From assembly GCF_014805625.2 (NCBI RefSeq), contig NW_023998431.1, positions 5,186,622 through 5,250,621 on the forward strand: 64,000 nt of DNA, read 5' to 3'. The notes below the pieces were generated by a model. It made no database searches. It saw nothing but the letters and a program-made list of their open reading frames with translations, and was not told where the DNA came from. Below, piece after piece: positions 10,780-20,870 of this stretch. The translations under genes were made by a program, and so were the position numbers. Numbering within the stretch: the first letter of the stretch is position 1; each line of letters begins with the position of its first letter. This stretch comes from Glossina fuscipes. Taxonomy: Eukaryota; Arthropoda; Insecta; Diptera; Glossinidae.

Positions 10780-12110
10780 GTGTGTGTAATTGTACTTGTT
10801 GAGTTCTTGAAAATCAAACAGTGTTGCAAACTTTGGCTGAAAACGAAAAGGAATGCTATGGTAATAGAAGATGAATGAACGCAAAAAAACAAAAAAAAAA
10901 AGGGAAAGAAGAGGAAAAAAAAAAGTTCTAAAAGGATAAATTAGCTTTCTAATAAAGCAAGTTAGTTCCCCGAGATGACGTACATTTTTTGCTGCAAAGA
11001 GATCGAGGAGACAGCCATATAGCTTGAAGAAGCTAAAGGAATTTCTAATGACATCAAGCCTGTGACATCTGAAGATTAGATGCTCAGCAGACTCAACAAC
11101 ATTGCAAACTTCACAAACATCACATGGTAGAGCACGAATCATCTTTGTCATAAGTGTGACCACTCATGAGTCTATAAAGGATTTTGATTTCCCAGGAATT
11201 AAAAGAAAAAGGTTTAAATGGAAATGTGGGATTTAATTTATAGAAAAGGCGATTGGATTTAATGCGCGCGATCTCTTTAAATTCGTCCTTTAGCTGTTGA
11301 AGGATGTGGTTGCGAATTGCCCGAATTGCTTCATTGGGAGTGTATTTGATGGACAAAATGATCCTATCAACACGAGCTCTCACTGCATGAAAGTTGGCTT
11401 TTACATTTAAAAAAAAGCCGCAGTGGCCAGGTACCCAAACGAGGTGACAGTCATCCACTTGAGATTCCTGCAACATCTTATAAATATCAAACACAAATTG
11501 AATCTCTGCATCTCTTTTATTTATCAGAAGTAGAGCTGACCTGCTGTCAGAAAAAATAACAAACCTTCTGATACCATCGGAGATAGCAACCTCAATAGCA
11601 TGTCGAATGGCGAACAACTCAATAAAAGTTGAGGAAAGTTCCTCCGCCACTTTGACTCGATGTACTGTTTTAGATAGATGTTTCACGACCGAGAAGCCAG
11701 ATATATTATGTCCGGCAGAACCGTCGGTGGCATATATATCGTAGGAGTTGTTGTATTAAAAAAGGACCTTTTCTTGGCATACAAGAGAAGTTGACATTTT
11801 GTTTTGACGTAGAGATCGATTCAAGAATGTTCATGAAGACTCTGCATTTGTTAATAATGAAATTCAAGGGACTTGTGGGATGTGCAAATTCAATTTTGGA
11901 CCTGACTAGAGATTTGTAAACGGTCAAAGCATTTTTGGGAGGCAAGCCTGCCTGATTTTTTGTCATGAGTTTGATGGTGTTGCATACAGACTGACAGTCT
12001 TTGAACGCCTTTTCATAATGCCCACGAAGGGTTAAACTGTCATTTAAAATTCTCCCAAGAAATCGAAGAAATTTTACGTGATTAACTTGGGTACCTTTCA
12101 AAGAAGTCTG
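10780..12110 (-). pseudogene. LINE ORF2 3' half: connection and RNase H domains
   Basis: Frames at 12101-11706 and 11686-11120 carry the post-RT connection region and an RNase H domain. All three acidic landmarks can be placed: TDGSA (about 11726-11712), the Glu in STFIELFAIRHAI, and FSDSRSALLL. WVPGHCGF follows, where the usual G-N-E-x-A-D is degraded to LNVKAN. A further frame (11163-10762) holds the CDVCEVC...EHLIFRCHRL zinc-binding C-terminus. RNase H removes template RNA during target-primed reverse transcription. At least two frameshifts separate these pieces. Confidence 0.8.
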
Positions 12111-13310
12111 ATTTCACGTTTAGAACCTTTGACAAAATAAATAGTATTTGTTTTGCTGGGTTTAAAATATAAATTAAGATCAGCGCGTGCATTGAAAAAC
12201 AAATTCACTTTCATCGAGAGGTTATTGACAGCAGCTGAAAAATATGAGTCCGCAGATACAGTTAGGAAATCATCTGCCTATTGAAAAATATGAGTTATGT
12301 CATCTTGAAGATAATGCAAAGAAGCTGCGTATAGATTGAAAAGTATGGGGCTTAAGCAACTGCCTTGTGGGATACCACCGTATATTTCAACTTTTTCAGT
12401 ACCTGTCACCAACACAGGCTTGGATAAAAAATTAAGTATCCACAGCCGCATTTGAAGAGGAATCGAAAATTTTAAGAGAATTCTACCAAGCTTAACCAAG
12501 TTGACACAGTCATAGGCTTTGCTGATGTCCACGGAAAGCATGACAACCATTTTCCCTGCTTTTTTTAAGCTAGCTATGAGAAAACATAGTTCGTTAACGC
12601 ATATATTCGTAAATTTGTGTTTCTGATAGGCGTAAGAACGAGCTGAAATAGTGTTCTCAGTTTTCGGGAAACCAATTAGTCTCTCCTTAACCATGAGGTT
12701 GACAGTCTTAATGAATACAGATATCAATGAAATTGGTCTGAAGCTACTTAAATCATTTAAGTCTTTACCTGCCTTAGAAATGGGAACTATTTTGATGCAT
12801 CGCAAATCTGAGGGTATAAAGTTGATGGACCAGCAGTTGATAATTGCATGCAAGAGAATGCTAAGGCTTCCTCCAGACAATGCTCTGAGCATGTCATACT
12901 TGACTCCATCACAATCTGCAGCAGTAGCTCTCTTTCTGGAATGTAAAACATACATTAGCTCATGCAATGAAAAGGGTGTGTTGCTGAGACTACTAAAAGA
13001 AATTGAAGGTATTGTAATCGGATTGACACTTGGAATGTAGCGCTTAAGCATATCCAAGTATTTTTTATTATCATGGTCATTCCAGACGGCACAACCGCTT
13101 AATTTTCGATTAGAATGTCGATGACCATTGATATAATTCCAGAAACAACGTGGGTTGCCGTTATCACATAAATTTTTAATCGCGATAGCTCTATGTGTCC
13201 TTTTCGCTTTTCTAACTGCAGACCTCCATTCTTTCAGTGTTTTCATATATTCAATGTAGCTAGCTGGATTGGCACATTTGCTCATTTTTTTCCTTGCAGC
13301 TTCCACCAAG
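12110..13310 (-). pseudogene. LINE ORF2: reverse transcriptase domain with nonsense codon at the YADD box
   Basis: The frame 13309-12278 encodes 343 residues of RT: a linker rich in KRTHRAIAIKNL, then palm motif A (SVDISKAYDCV) and motif B (GIPQGSCLSPILFNLY). The frame ends exactly at motif C: the codon before ADDF is TAG (12280-12278 on minus) where a Tyr codon is expected. ADDFL and downstream RT sequence continue in the same frame. A single-base nonsense mutation in the catalytic box is therefore visible. Confidence 0.88.
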
Positions 13311-13860
13311 GTTTGGGTGAGAACGTCTCAATGTCAGGAAAGTTGGTTCTAGCAGACCTGATCACAGACTGAAAGGCATTTTGAATTGATGATAAATCAG
13401 AAGGAAGATCAACTTTAGACAGACGGTCCATAAGAAAGTTGCGTGAAATGAAATTTTCTATTTTCTTAACGGAAATGTTACAACTGTGGAATAAAATGCA
13501 AGAGTGGTGACTTTTGCTTTCAGGTTCAGGATAATGTCAACAGCAGAGTTATAGGGAATACGTCTGAAATTGACACCTTTTTTAACTAATATACTAACAC
13601 CGCCGCAGCCATCATTTCGGCATTTGGTGGCTGAGGCATAATTCGAAACATTAACTTCACAACAATTTTCGTCTTTCAGAAAAACTTCACTCAAGATGCA
13701 GAAATCAACCTTGTTTAAATTTAAGTAAAAATCCAAAAACGATAGGTTACGTCGGACACTTTGAATATTATATTGTAAAAAGGATACCATGTTAGAACTT
13801 GAGAAAGAACCCCAGCGAATTTCCTCGTAGTACTGGGTGCTTGAACGGGGCAAAAAATGG
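13310..13860 (-). pseudogene. LINE ORF2: truncated EEP endonuclease domain
   Basis: 13853-13458 encodes the first half of an APE-type endonuclease: FLQYNIQSVRRN, VDFCILSEVFLKDEN (catalytic Glu in LSEVF) and GCGGVSILVKKG. The second half, with the GDFN and SDH catalytic motifs, is absent. The sequence jumps to the endonuclease-RT linker ending in SPKPWW at about 13300. An internal deletion, followed by a frameshift into the RT frame, is inferred. Confidence 0.75.
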
Positions 13861-13983
13861 TACAGACAGACATTTTTTCTTCAAATTCTTTAATAAAATT
13901 ATGAAGGATCATCGGACGGATACTTTCTTGAAACGCGAAAATTAATCTTTCAAGTTCTGAGGACCGCAAATAGTTGTTTGAAA

Positions 13984-15119
13984 TTATCGGTCGCCGAAGA
14001 CTTGTTCTAGACGACTTGGGGGTGTATTGGGAGAAGGCTTGGTGGGTGAGCTGAGAGGAGATTTGGAAGGAACCGATTTCCTTTTGACGACAGCATTGTA
14101 TTTACTTTTGGTTAAGATTTTGTTGGTGTTTTGATTATCATCCTTGGTCGAAATTACAGGCGTGTTTCCCAGTGGAGAGAAATTTTCGTCATAAGTGATA
14201 TCACCGAGACATTCGAAATAATTTGCGGAAAAATTCTCTTTTACCTCTTTATATGAAAGATTTTTAATTGCCATGATCCTGTTGATATTTGATTCAAGTT
14301 CCCTGTTAGGGCAACACTTATTGAGAGTGTTGTGCTCAACTGAACCACAGGACAAGAATTTCATGGTCTCGCAGTTCACACACTTCGGAGACTTCCCACA
14401 GTTAAAGCACCTACTCTCTTAGGCTTTGCAGAATTTTGACACGTGACCGTATCTACCGCAGTTAAAGCACTGCTTCAAAGTGGATACAAAGTATTCAACC
14501 GGCAGATAACGATAATTAAATTTTATTGTGTTAGGGAGGACTTTCCCTTTGAAGCCAATTTTGATGCTGGTAGTGGGAATCCACTCATCTTTGTTGTTGG
14601 GATTTCTTCTTTGAAAACGGATACCGGACTTGATCGGAATATCGGATACGGCGTTCTTAATTATATCATCGACACTGTATGTGCATGGGATGTTTCGAAT
14701 GACTCCAAATTTCTTAGTGAAGAACCTCGGTATGTACGCCTTTAAATTCTTTTAAATAAATTCATTATTCGTAACAAAATTTTTGGCAGTGTGGCTCTGC
14801 TGACAACTTTTAATTCTTGTAAGCCGTACATGTTGAAATCCTTCAAGTAATCATAAAAATAGAGATTGGAGTTAAAATTGATGTGATTTCCTTCTGCGTC
14901 TGCGCACGTTTCGACCAAAAAGGCAAAATTGCACTTCGAAAGGCAATCGTACAAATTGATCTCATGATTTTGGTTGGCTGTAGAACCCAAATTAGAGGGC
15001 TTGTCGACTGCCGCTTTAGTAGGCATAAATGAAGCATTTGTGTTATCCTCTTCACTGGGAAATGAAAGAAGGGCATTCTCACCCATCCTCGAACTCTTGG
15101 TGCGCCCAGCGGCATTCAT
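13984..15119 (-). pseudogene. LINE ORF1 (gag-like, CCHC zinc knuckles)
   Basis: Reading minus strand from 15119, the N-terminal part (to about 14742) contains YDCLSKCNFAFLVE and a segment ending GLQELKVVSRATLPKI. After a frameshift the next part holds an IPRFFTKKFGVIRNIP-like RNA-binding stretch and the knuckle CFNCGRYGHVSKFC (near 14472-14430). A stop interrupts KA*ESRC, then a second knuckle (CFNCGKSPKC-VNCE) and CPNRELESNINRIMAIKNLS follow. The C-terminal tail is Ser/Pro/Thr-rich and ends near 13984. Such proteins coat LINE RNA. The order and spacing match I-clade gag, and the stop and frameshift show decay. Confidence 0.8.
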
Positions 15120-15803
15120 AAAAAATGTTCAAAAAAGTCTCTATTAGTAGTTATAAGATCAGACCCAGTCTTCATATGGAGACGGGCTGATGTTGTTTTG
15201 GTCGTTATCACGGGGAAAACCAAAAAGAAAAAGAAGAAAAAGTCACAACGAAAAAACAAAATATAATATATAGATTGCTTTTTAATTTTTCTCTCACGAA
15301 AAATTCCTCTTCCTTCCCTCCTTTTCTTCCTTTAAAAATGTTTTCTTCAGTAATTTTATTACTTTATTAAACCTCTTTTCCTTTTTTCAAATATTTAAAT
15401 TCTTTCCTTTTTTTTTTCACTAACACCGGTAAAACACAAAAATTATTCAGCTGCCGTTTACAGAGAGGACGTGTTGTGTCAAGTGCGAATGAAATGTGAA
15501 TGTATGTACAAAAAAAAAAACACAACAGGAAATGATAACAGTTTCTTTTATTTATTCATTCTTCAACGTACAGCACAAGCCCCAGGTGCCAAAAAACATT
15601 TAACGTGTACTGTACAAAATTAATTAAACCAACTTAAATTAATTTATCTACGTACAACTGTAAAAATAGATAGATGCTCCAACTACTAGCAAAACCATTC
15701 GTCGAGGACCCCAGCCAATGATGTAAGATAAGGCAAAATAACGAAGTGAAATAACGAGTCCAGTCAGTATTAGCCTAGCCCAGCCACAAAATACATTAGC
15801 ATA

Positions 15804-16445
15804 TCATTCTACTAAGTATTCTAGACTACAAAAATAGTCCATAAGTTTAAGATGAAAAGCGTGAAAGACACGAAGTTCGTAAAGGAGGCAATCCCAGCAG
15901 CAAGCTACTCTCACTGCAAATGATCGCTCAAAACAACGTTTATAGATACTGGATACATACAGTAAAGGATTGCCAGTACAAGGCAAAAATCTAAATTTCT
16001 CGAATAACATCAGGGGAATACCACTCTTCATCAACCTGTGAAATATAACTAAGCTACGATACTTCATGTGATGATTGAACGAACAGCGAAGAAACTTTAG
16101 GACATACGTCGTGGTGTGATCCCTCAGCTTAACAATATATATAAATTTCCAAATTCTCCCATATGTTAAATCGACATGTTTATCAAAGGAAAGATCCGTG
16201 CCATTCATGACACCCAAACACTTGCGACGCCAGACGACTTCAATTTCAAGGCTTTCTAGGTGACCCCACACTACAGAAGAAGAACTAGTCACATAATTAA
16301 AGAAGATCGCTTTAATCTTGGCTGAATTTAACCGCCGGTTTTCGAATGTCCATTTCGACGCACATCCTAAACAATTATTCACACATCATTCAGTTGCAAA
16401 GAGTTAAAAGCTTTAAAAAGATCTAAAGATATTAGAGCACTTGAC
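15804..16445 (-). pseudogene. LINE RT remnant: motif A fused to thumb and C-terminus
   Basis: The sequence ALISLDLFKAFNSLQL (about 16425-16383) is RT motif A. A stop follows and then NNCLGCASKWTFENRRLNSAKIKAIFF, the region after the missing catalytic motif C. KCLGVMNGTDLSFDKHVDLT and KYRSLVIFHRLMKSGIPLML are typical of jockey/R1 C-terminal segments. Roughly 100 or more residues of the palm (motifs B and C) are deleted. Next to motif A, on its upstream side, a 19-bp tandem duplication (gctagcaatattattattc, about 16446-16482) is present. Confidence 0.7.
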
Positions 16446-16689
16446 CTAGCAATATTATTATTCGCTAGCAATATTATTATTCATATGTTTGACAATCTTA
16501 AATATGGCCTAAAGGATGAAGACCGGAAAAAATTGGCGCGAAGCAGCGAGATGTTGGCACATTTTATATCCACATCAGAGAAGTTGGAAAGTAGACTGCT
16601 ATCGTAACTAGAGAGACGTAAACCACACTATTTGGACTTGTTGTAATCACTGTAGTCAATAAAACTACAAGACGACAATACATCAAACC

Positions 16690-17300
16690 TAAGACCCACA
16701 ATAATCGGTGCATAATCAGGTATTGTGCGGAATTGCACCTGAACTGCTAAAATTATTATGGTAATATTACTTACTAAGAAGTAGCTTAACGGCGCTTTGA
16801 GTTGTTAGCGACGTCATAGTGCGGTGGTTTAGTGTTATGTGCAATGGATAAGTCAAATCACATTCATAAACCCCTCATAATACTTGATTTGTAAGTGTCG
16901 AATAAATTGCAACTAAATTCTCCAACAACCAGGCCATGTACGTCTGGCCTGCTTCTAAAACAGTCAAATCCCCACATCGTAGGTAAACCATTCCAAGAAA
17001 GACTTTCAAACGACCAAAGCGTAGCTCGATAAAAAACAATTCACATTTGTTTACCACCAGGGTTCTAAAAGTTATCTTTAACTTAAATCTCCAAGATGCA
17101 AAAATCCATACACCCCCATCCCTCCACGGGCGATCAATTCTACAAAAAACTTAGCCAGGAAGACGAACAGCACGATCAGAAATGTTACAGTCGAGCCATG
17201 TTTCCGAGACATCTAAAAATATCCACCTCGCCGTTCTCTAAAATCATTTCTATCTTATGCAGATGTGGAGCCAGAACAAGCAACCAGTGAATAACAAGAC
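16690..17300 (-). pseudogene. LINE EEP endonuclease remnant
   Basis: Several frames combine to give VDIFLDVSETWLDCNISDRAVRLPG (shown here in part; catalytic Glu in SETWL), a DRPWRDGGVWIF segment and VNKCELFFIELRFGRLKVFLGMVYL, which match APE-type endonucleases of jockey/R1-type LINEs. The later GDFN and SDH motifs are not intact. It lies between ORF1 (17808-18330) and the RT remnant, as expected for one element. Confidence 0.65.
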
Positions 17301-17807
17301 CATGGCACTACCTCCTAAAGAGAAGTAAATATCTGATAAAATCATTTGCTTGATACACTGGCCGGCTTAATACAATAGATACAAACAGGAGATCATATCA
17401 GAATGAGAAATTCAACGAAACCCTACATGAGCTCAGCATGGTACGTCATAAAATAAAAGCATATAATTAATCCTATCCATTTCAGAGTAAGCTAATGCAG
17501 ACAAGTATGCACAAAAGTTACAGAATAAGCTTGATAATAAGGGTAATAGTCTATATAAAGCAGAGAAAAGCTAGACACAGCAAGAAACGTACAATTTTTA
17601 CCATAAAATAAGAAAAGAGCATGACAGTATAAACATCAGAAACTTGTCCCTTTACTAACTCAGCACAGCTATGAATATCACGTTCGAAAATCATCTCATC
17701 AGAGAACGTAAGCATCGCAGTCTTCGACTTTATATTTAAGAATTAATCCATCTCGTCGAAATTTCAAGGACACCGCATTTAGCTTTCCAGCCATCGGAAT
17801 CTCATGA

Positions 17808-18327
17808 TTAGTTACAAAATCGGAAAAGAAAGGGAGAGAAGTTTATTAATTGGTCTTTATCCTCAATATTGCTGCATTTAACCGATTTATCCCGGCTGAT
17901 ATACAGGCACCCATTAATAGCCTCTAAATATATTTTGATACTAAGGGAATATGTAAAGTTTGTGGTCATTTTTGATAGATTTTTCAAACCCTTGGGCAAA
18001 CCGGTTATTATGATATTCGAACTGTTTGACCTTTTGTAAAATGTATTTATTTTCGCCTGCAGAGTTGACGTCTTCGTAGTTAGCTCGAGTTCAAGTTTTT
18101 TAACCGACCGATGCAAAAGTCATCCATGGAGACAGATGGTTCCATCCTCATATCATGCGTAACTAAATAAATCGGCTGCTTAAGCTCACGTTTCATTTCC
18201 TGAACTGCACTATCCACAGACAATTTGAGCCCTTTGGTCCTATTGTTCAAAGAGCTGTCAACGGCCTTCTTAATCAGATCTATGTGTTTGGAGCATTCGT
18301 CTCCAATGAAATTACTTTTACAGGAAG
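17808..18327 (-). pseudogene. LINE ORF1 remnant with coiled coil and RNA-binding segment
   Basis: Reading minus from about 18327: CSKHIDLIKKAVDSSLNNR and AVQEMKRELKQPIYLVTHDM, then a frameshift near 18100 into VKKLELELTTKTSTLQAKIN and SSNIIITGLPKGLKNLS. A heptad-rich helix followed by NIIITGLP is the pattern of LINE ORF1 proteins that trimerise through a coiled coil and bind RNA with an RRM-like fold. The N-terminus is separated by the 1.05-kb insertion at 18328-19381. Confidence 0.6.
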
Positions 18328-19381
18328 AATTTGTGGCAAGGGTTTAACGTGGGTTCCTGCCTGAAAGGCTTAACCCCACGGTGGCCCAAGCCACTTTTAA
18401 GCGTACTACGCCCCCTGGCGAGTTAGACAATCCCCACAGAGTAGGGGCCTAAACAGCACCAGAGTCCAGATCAGTTTATTGTGTATGGAACAATAAACCC
18501 CACTCTGGTGAATGGCGAGGCCTAGCTGCACTCAATTGTTCCATTTTAGCTAGGAACTCGCCAACCACAACCACCACGAGTACTCCCCGAAGGGCCGCAC
18601 CCAAGCAGTCAGGACTCACAAATTGATCAACTGACTGCTTCCGCCATAAGGCTTCCACTGTGCTGTTGATCAATTACCACCATTACCCGCAGGCATCCGT
18701 GACATGTGTTCAAAAGTAAAAATAGGTAAAAGGGGAAAACTTATTCGTCATATCCCTTTTCCATTTTTGCATGTATTAATTAATTTACCAGACATTTCCT
18801 ATCAATCGGCCAAAGGGAAGGCCGTCCGTCAATTCCTTTTTGCATTAATAGTATAATTAATTTATTTATTACGACTTAAGGACAAAGTCCATCATATACC
18901 CGCAGGCATACGTGGCTTTGTGAGGCGAGCTTCCTGACCCCCGTGGCTCCCAGTTTGCTTTGCAAAGCCTTATGGCATACTTTGGGCGGTTGTTAAAAAC
19001 AACCGTACTTGCTTCGGATTCTCCATACTTTCCTGGTTGCCAGCCCCAAGTGAACTACTTTTCTTCAAGATATATAGGTCTCGGGTATTGCACTGAACAT
19101 GGTAGACTAGTCTAATGCACTCTACCATGCACTCGCTAGATTACTACCTTGATTGTACTTAAATACCATTCAATATATTTCCTCGGTAGTAACTAGCTTA
19201 TTGAGTAAGAGCTCTTCTTCCAGCCAACCCCTCCACCATCTCTCAGAAACTCGTCGCCGAGTTAGCAGCCCAAAACCTTAAACTCTTCTTAGCCGGCCGA
19301 AGCCGTTGCCCGGGGATCACCGCTGGGAGGTGAGAGTTTCGGCACATCTATGCTTCCCATCAAAGCATAGTTCATCTCCCC
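18328..19381. mobile_element. GC-rich 1.05-kb insertion with 14-bp target-site duplication
   Basis: The 14 bases acttttacaggaag occur at 18314-18327 and again at 19382-19395. The bases just outside and just inside the two copies differ, so the match is exactly 14 bp. Between them lies sequence visibly richer in G and C than either flank, with no long conserved open frame. One end (18342-18400) folds into a strong hairpin (CGTGGGGTT... / AACCCACG on the minus strand). A motif acccgcaggcat-cgtg recurs at 18686-18703 and 18900-18915. The structure is that of a LINE-mobilised non-autonomous element or a short LINE derivative. The class is not identified. Confidence 0.7.
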
Positions 19382-19549
19382 ACTTTTACAGGAAGCGCAA
19401 ATGAAAGATGCGACCTAAACTGCCTCAATAATTCTTAAGAAAAGGGCACTCGCGGCTGGCACACAGCACATTGAATGCAAGCCAGACTTCGAATACCATG
19501 GTCACACTGACTACATTTATAAGCTTTTTTAGGAGGAACACAATATCGA

Positions 19550-20870
19550 AGTTAGTGTGGTAGTTTCTCAAAACCCCAAATACCGTGTAGGTCACAAAAC
19601 AGGTAGCCAAATAATTTTCAGGAGGTTTGATGATGAAATCAATCTTTTTCAAGCCAGACAATCCACTTTACACACAATTTTATGCGGTTTGCAGCAACAA
19701 CAGAAATATAGATATACGTAGGACCTCAGATACGTCAATTAGTGCATTTTCACAAATAACCACCACTATGACACCTCATATAAGGTACAAGTTCATGTTG
19801 GCTAACCGCACAATTTTGCCGCACAAACATAGCCTAAGATTTTACTGGAAATTAACAATGACACTGATTTTAACTATTTACAAAACCAGGCAAGCACAAC
19901 TGTAAAACGGCGATTCACAGCAACGACAAGAACGTCGATATACCCAGAGCATCAGATACTTCGGCTGATACACGTTCATTAGAAACCGAATAATATGATA
20001 ATTCGCGTAGCTAAATAGTTTAAATTTGCAGGCTACACAATGTTGCAAAATATCGACCTACACGTAGATAGCACAAAAACACAGTCGACAATCGTATAAA
20101 CACACAAGTTTATGTTTTTTTTTTTTTTTTTTTTGGTATGTTGAATGGAGATGGACTAAGCCAATAGATTTGTGGCTTATATGTCCAGATAATAAACTGT
20201 CGTAATTTTTGGTCACAATTATGTACAAAACGTAACACAAGTTTATGTTAACTAGCTGCACACCACTTCCACGTGAGTCACGCAAAACATAGCCGGACAA
20301 GGGAGTGCTGACAGTGATACTACTTGAATATTTTCCAATAGCGGACAAGCCCAATTGTATAACATGACTTATCCAACTTGCAGCAACGACAAGAAAGCGA
20401 ATAAACCCAACGCCACACGTGTTTAAATTTCACCATTCACCAGAAACCAAATACTTTGACACCCTGCTTTAAAAAATTTATTCTGGCATGCTGCACTAAT
20501 ACTCAAAAGTACAGATCTAAATGTAGGTACCAAAGAATATAGTCGACAGCTTTATAGCGAGACTGATAATGATACTAATGATTCTCAACATTAGGGAAAT
20601 AAAATTGAAATTCGTAAGACAGCTTCAAGATTTAGTGTAAATCAGCTACAATCCCATTTTGGGATGGCGTTTAATGCATTTTACAACAACGACGCCAATA
20701 AACTCAAGTACTCAGATATAAGCACAGTTTTAAAATGGCGATTTACACAGTTAGCAGCCACAATGCAATAATGCTGATATTGTCACGACATAAAATATTC
20801 CAATTGATGCACCATTCACCAACAACTGGAGCAATAGAAATTGTAGAAGAAGCTTTCACTCTGTCAGGGT
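19550..20870. repeat. Decayed tandem array, period about 300 bp
   Basis: A core resembling cgattcacagcaacgacaag, followed by a gatataccca-gagcatcagatac block and a caccattcaccagaaac block, recurs near 19682, 19907, 20366 and 20735, with a partial copy near 20664. Sequences between the cores also match (for example a cgcaaaacatagcc block near 19578, 19830 and 20282). Four or five strongly diverged units are present. One unit is interrupted by the 100-nt retroposon at 20115-20234. Confidence 0.6.
20115..20234 (-). mobile_element. 100-nt retroposon, copy 2, with poly(A) tail and 15-bp target duplication
   Basis: A 20-base T run (20115-20134) precedes the 100-nt body 20135-20234. The unit is flanked by acacaagtttatgtt at 20102-20116 and 20235-20249. 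On the minus strand this is an RNA copy with a 3' poly(A) tail, inserted by LINE-type target-primed reverse transcription. The body folds into a hairpin (20152-20163 with 20173-20187). A 98% identical copy is at 10622-10721. There is no clear A or B box, so a tRNA origin is not supported. The parental RNA is unknown. Confidence 0.85.

Larger units (their letters stand above)
10750..15500 (-). mobile_element. I-clade non-LTR retrotransposon, defective
   Basis: The domains run in the correct order on the minus strand: gag-like ORF1 with CCHC knuckles (about 15119-13984), then EEP endonuclease, reverse transcriptase, RNase H and a Cys/His C-terminal region (about 13969-10780). The 3' end is probably the (CA)n-containing stretch at about 10760-10800, and the 5' end lies near 15500, directly abutting the 3' end of a second LINE. 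Presence of RNase H, and a gag with two knuckles followed by a CPNRELESNINRIM-type segment, is characteristic of the I clade. Several frameshifts and stops make it inactive. Confidence 0.85.
15535..19440 (-). mobile_element. Second non-LTR retrotransposon (jockey/R1-like), interrupted and internally deleted
   Basis: Minus-strand order: ORF1 with coiled coil (about 18330-17808, with a possible N-terminal continuation at 19396-19440 beyond a later insertion), EEP endonuclease (about 17290-16690), RT motif A (about 16440-16390), then the RT thumb/C-terminus (16382-15804), and a 3' UTR ending in AATAAATAAA (plus strand tttatttatt near 15549-15556). RT motifs B and C are missing, so a deletion joins motif A to the thumb. 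That these pieces form one element is inferred from order, strand and spacing. The clade assignment is tentative. Confidence 0.7.

Noticed and set aside
12651..13040. 129-codon plus-strand frame
   Set aside because: Antisense shadow of the LINE reverse transcriptase on the minus strand.
18476..18673. 65-codon minus-strand frame in the GC-rich insertion
   Set aside because: Valine-rich and without domain; GC-rich sequence has fewer stop codons, so chance frames are expected.
20058..20354. 98-codon minus-strand frame with a counterpart at 10428-10892
   Set aside because: The similarity (YIIVTKNYDSLL, GHISHKSIGLVHLHSTYQ) is just the translation of the 100-nt retroposon, read into its poly(A) tail; not a protein family.
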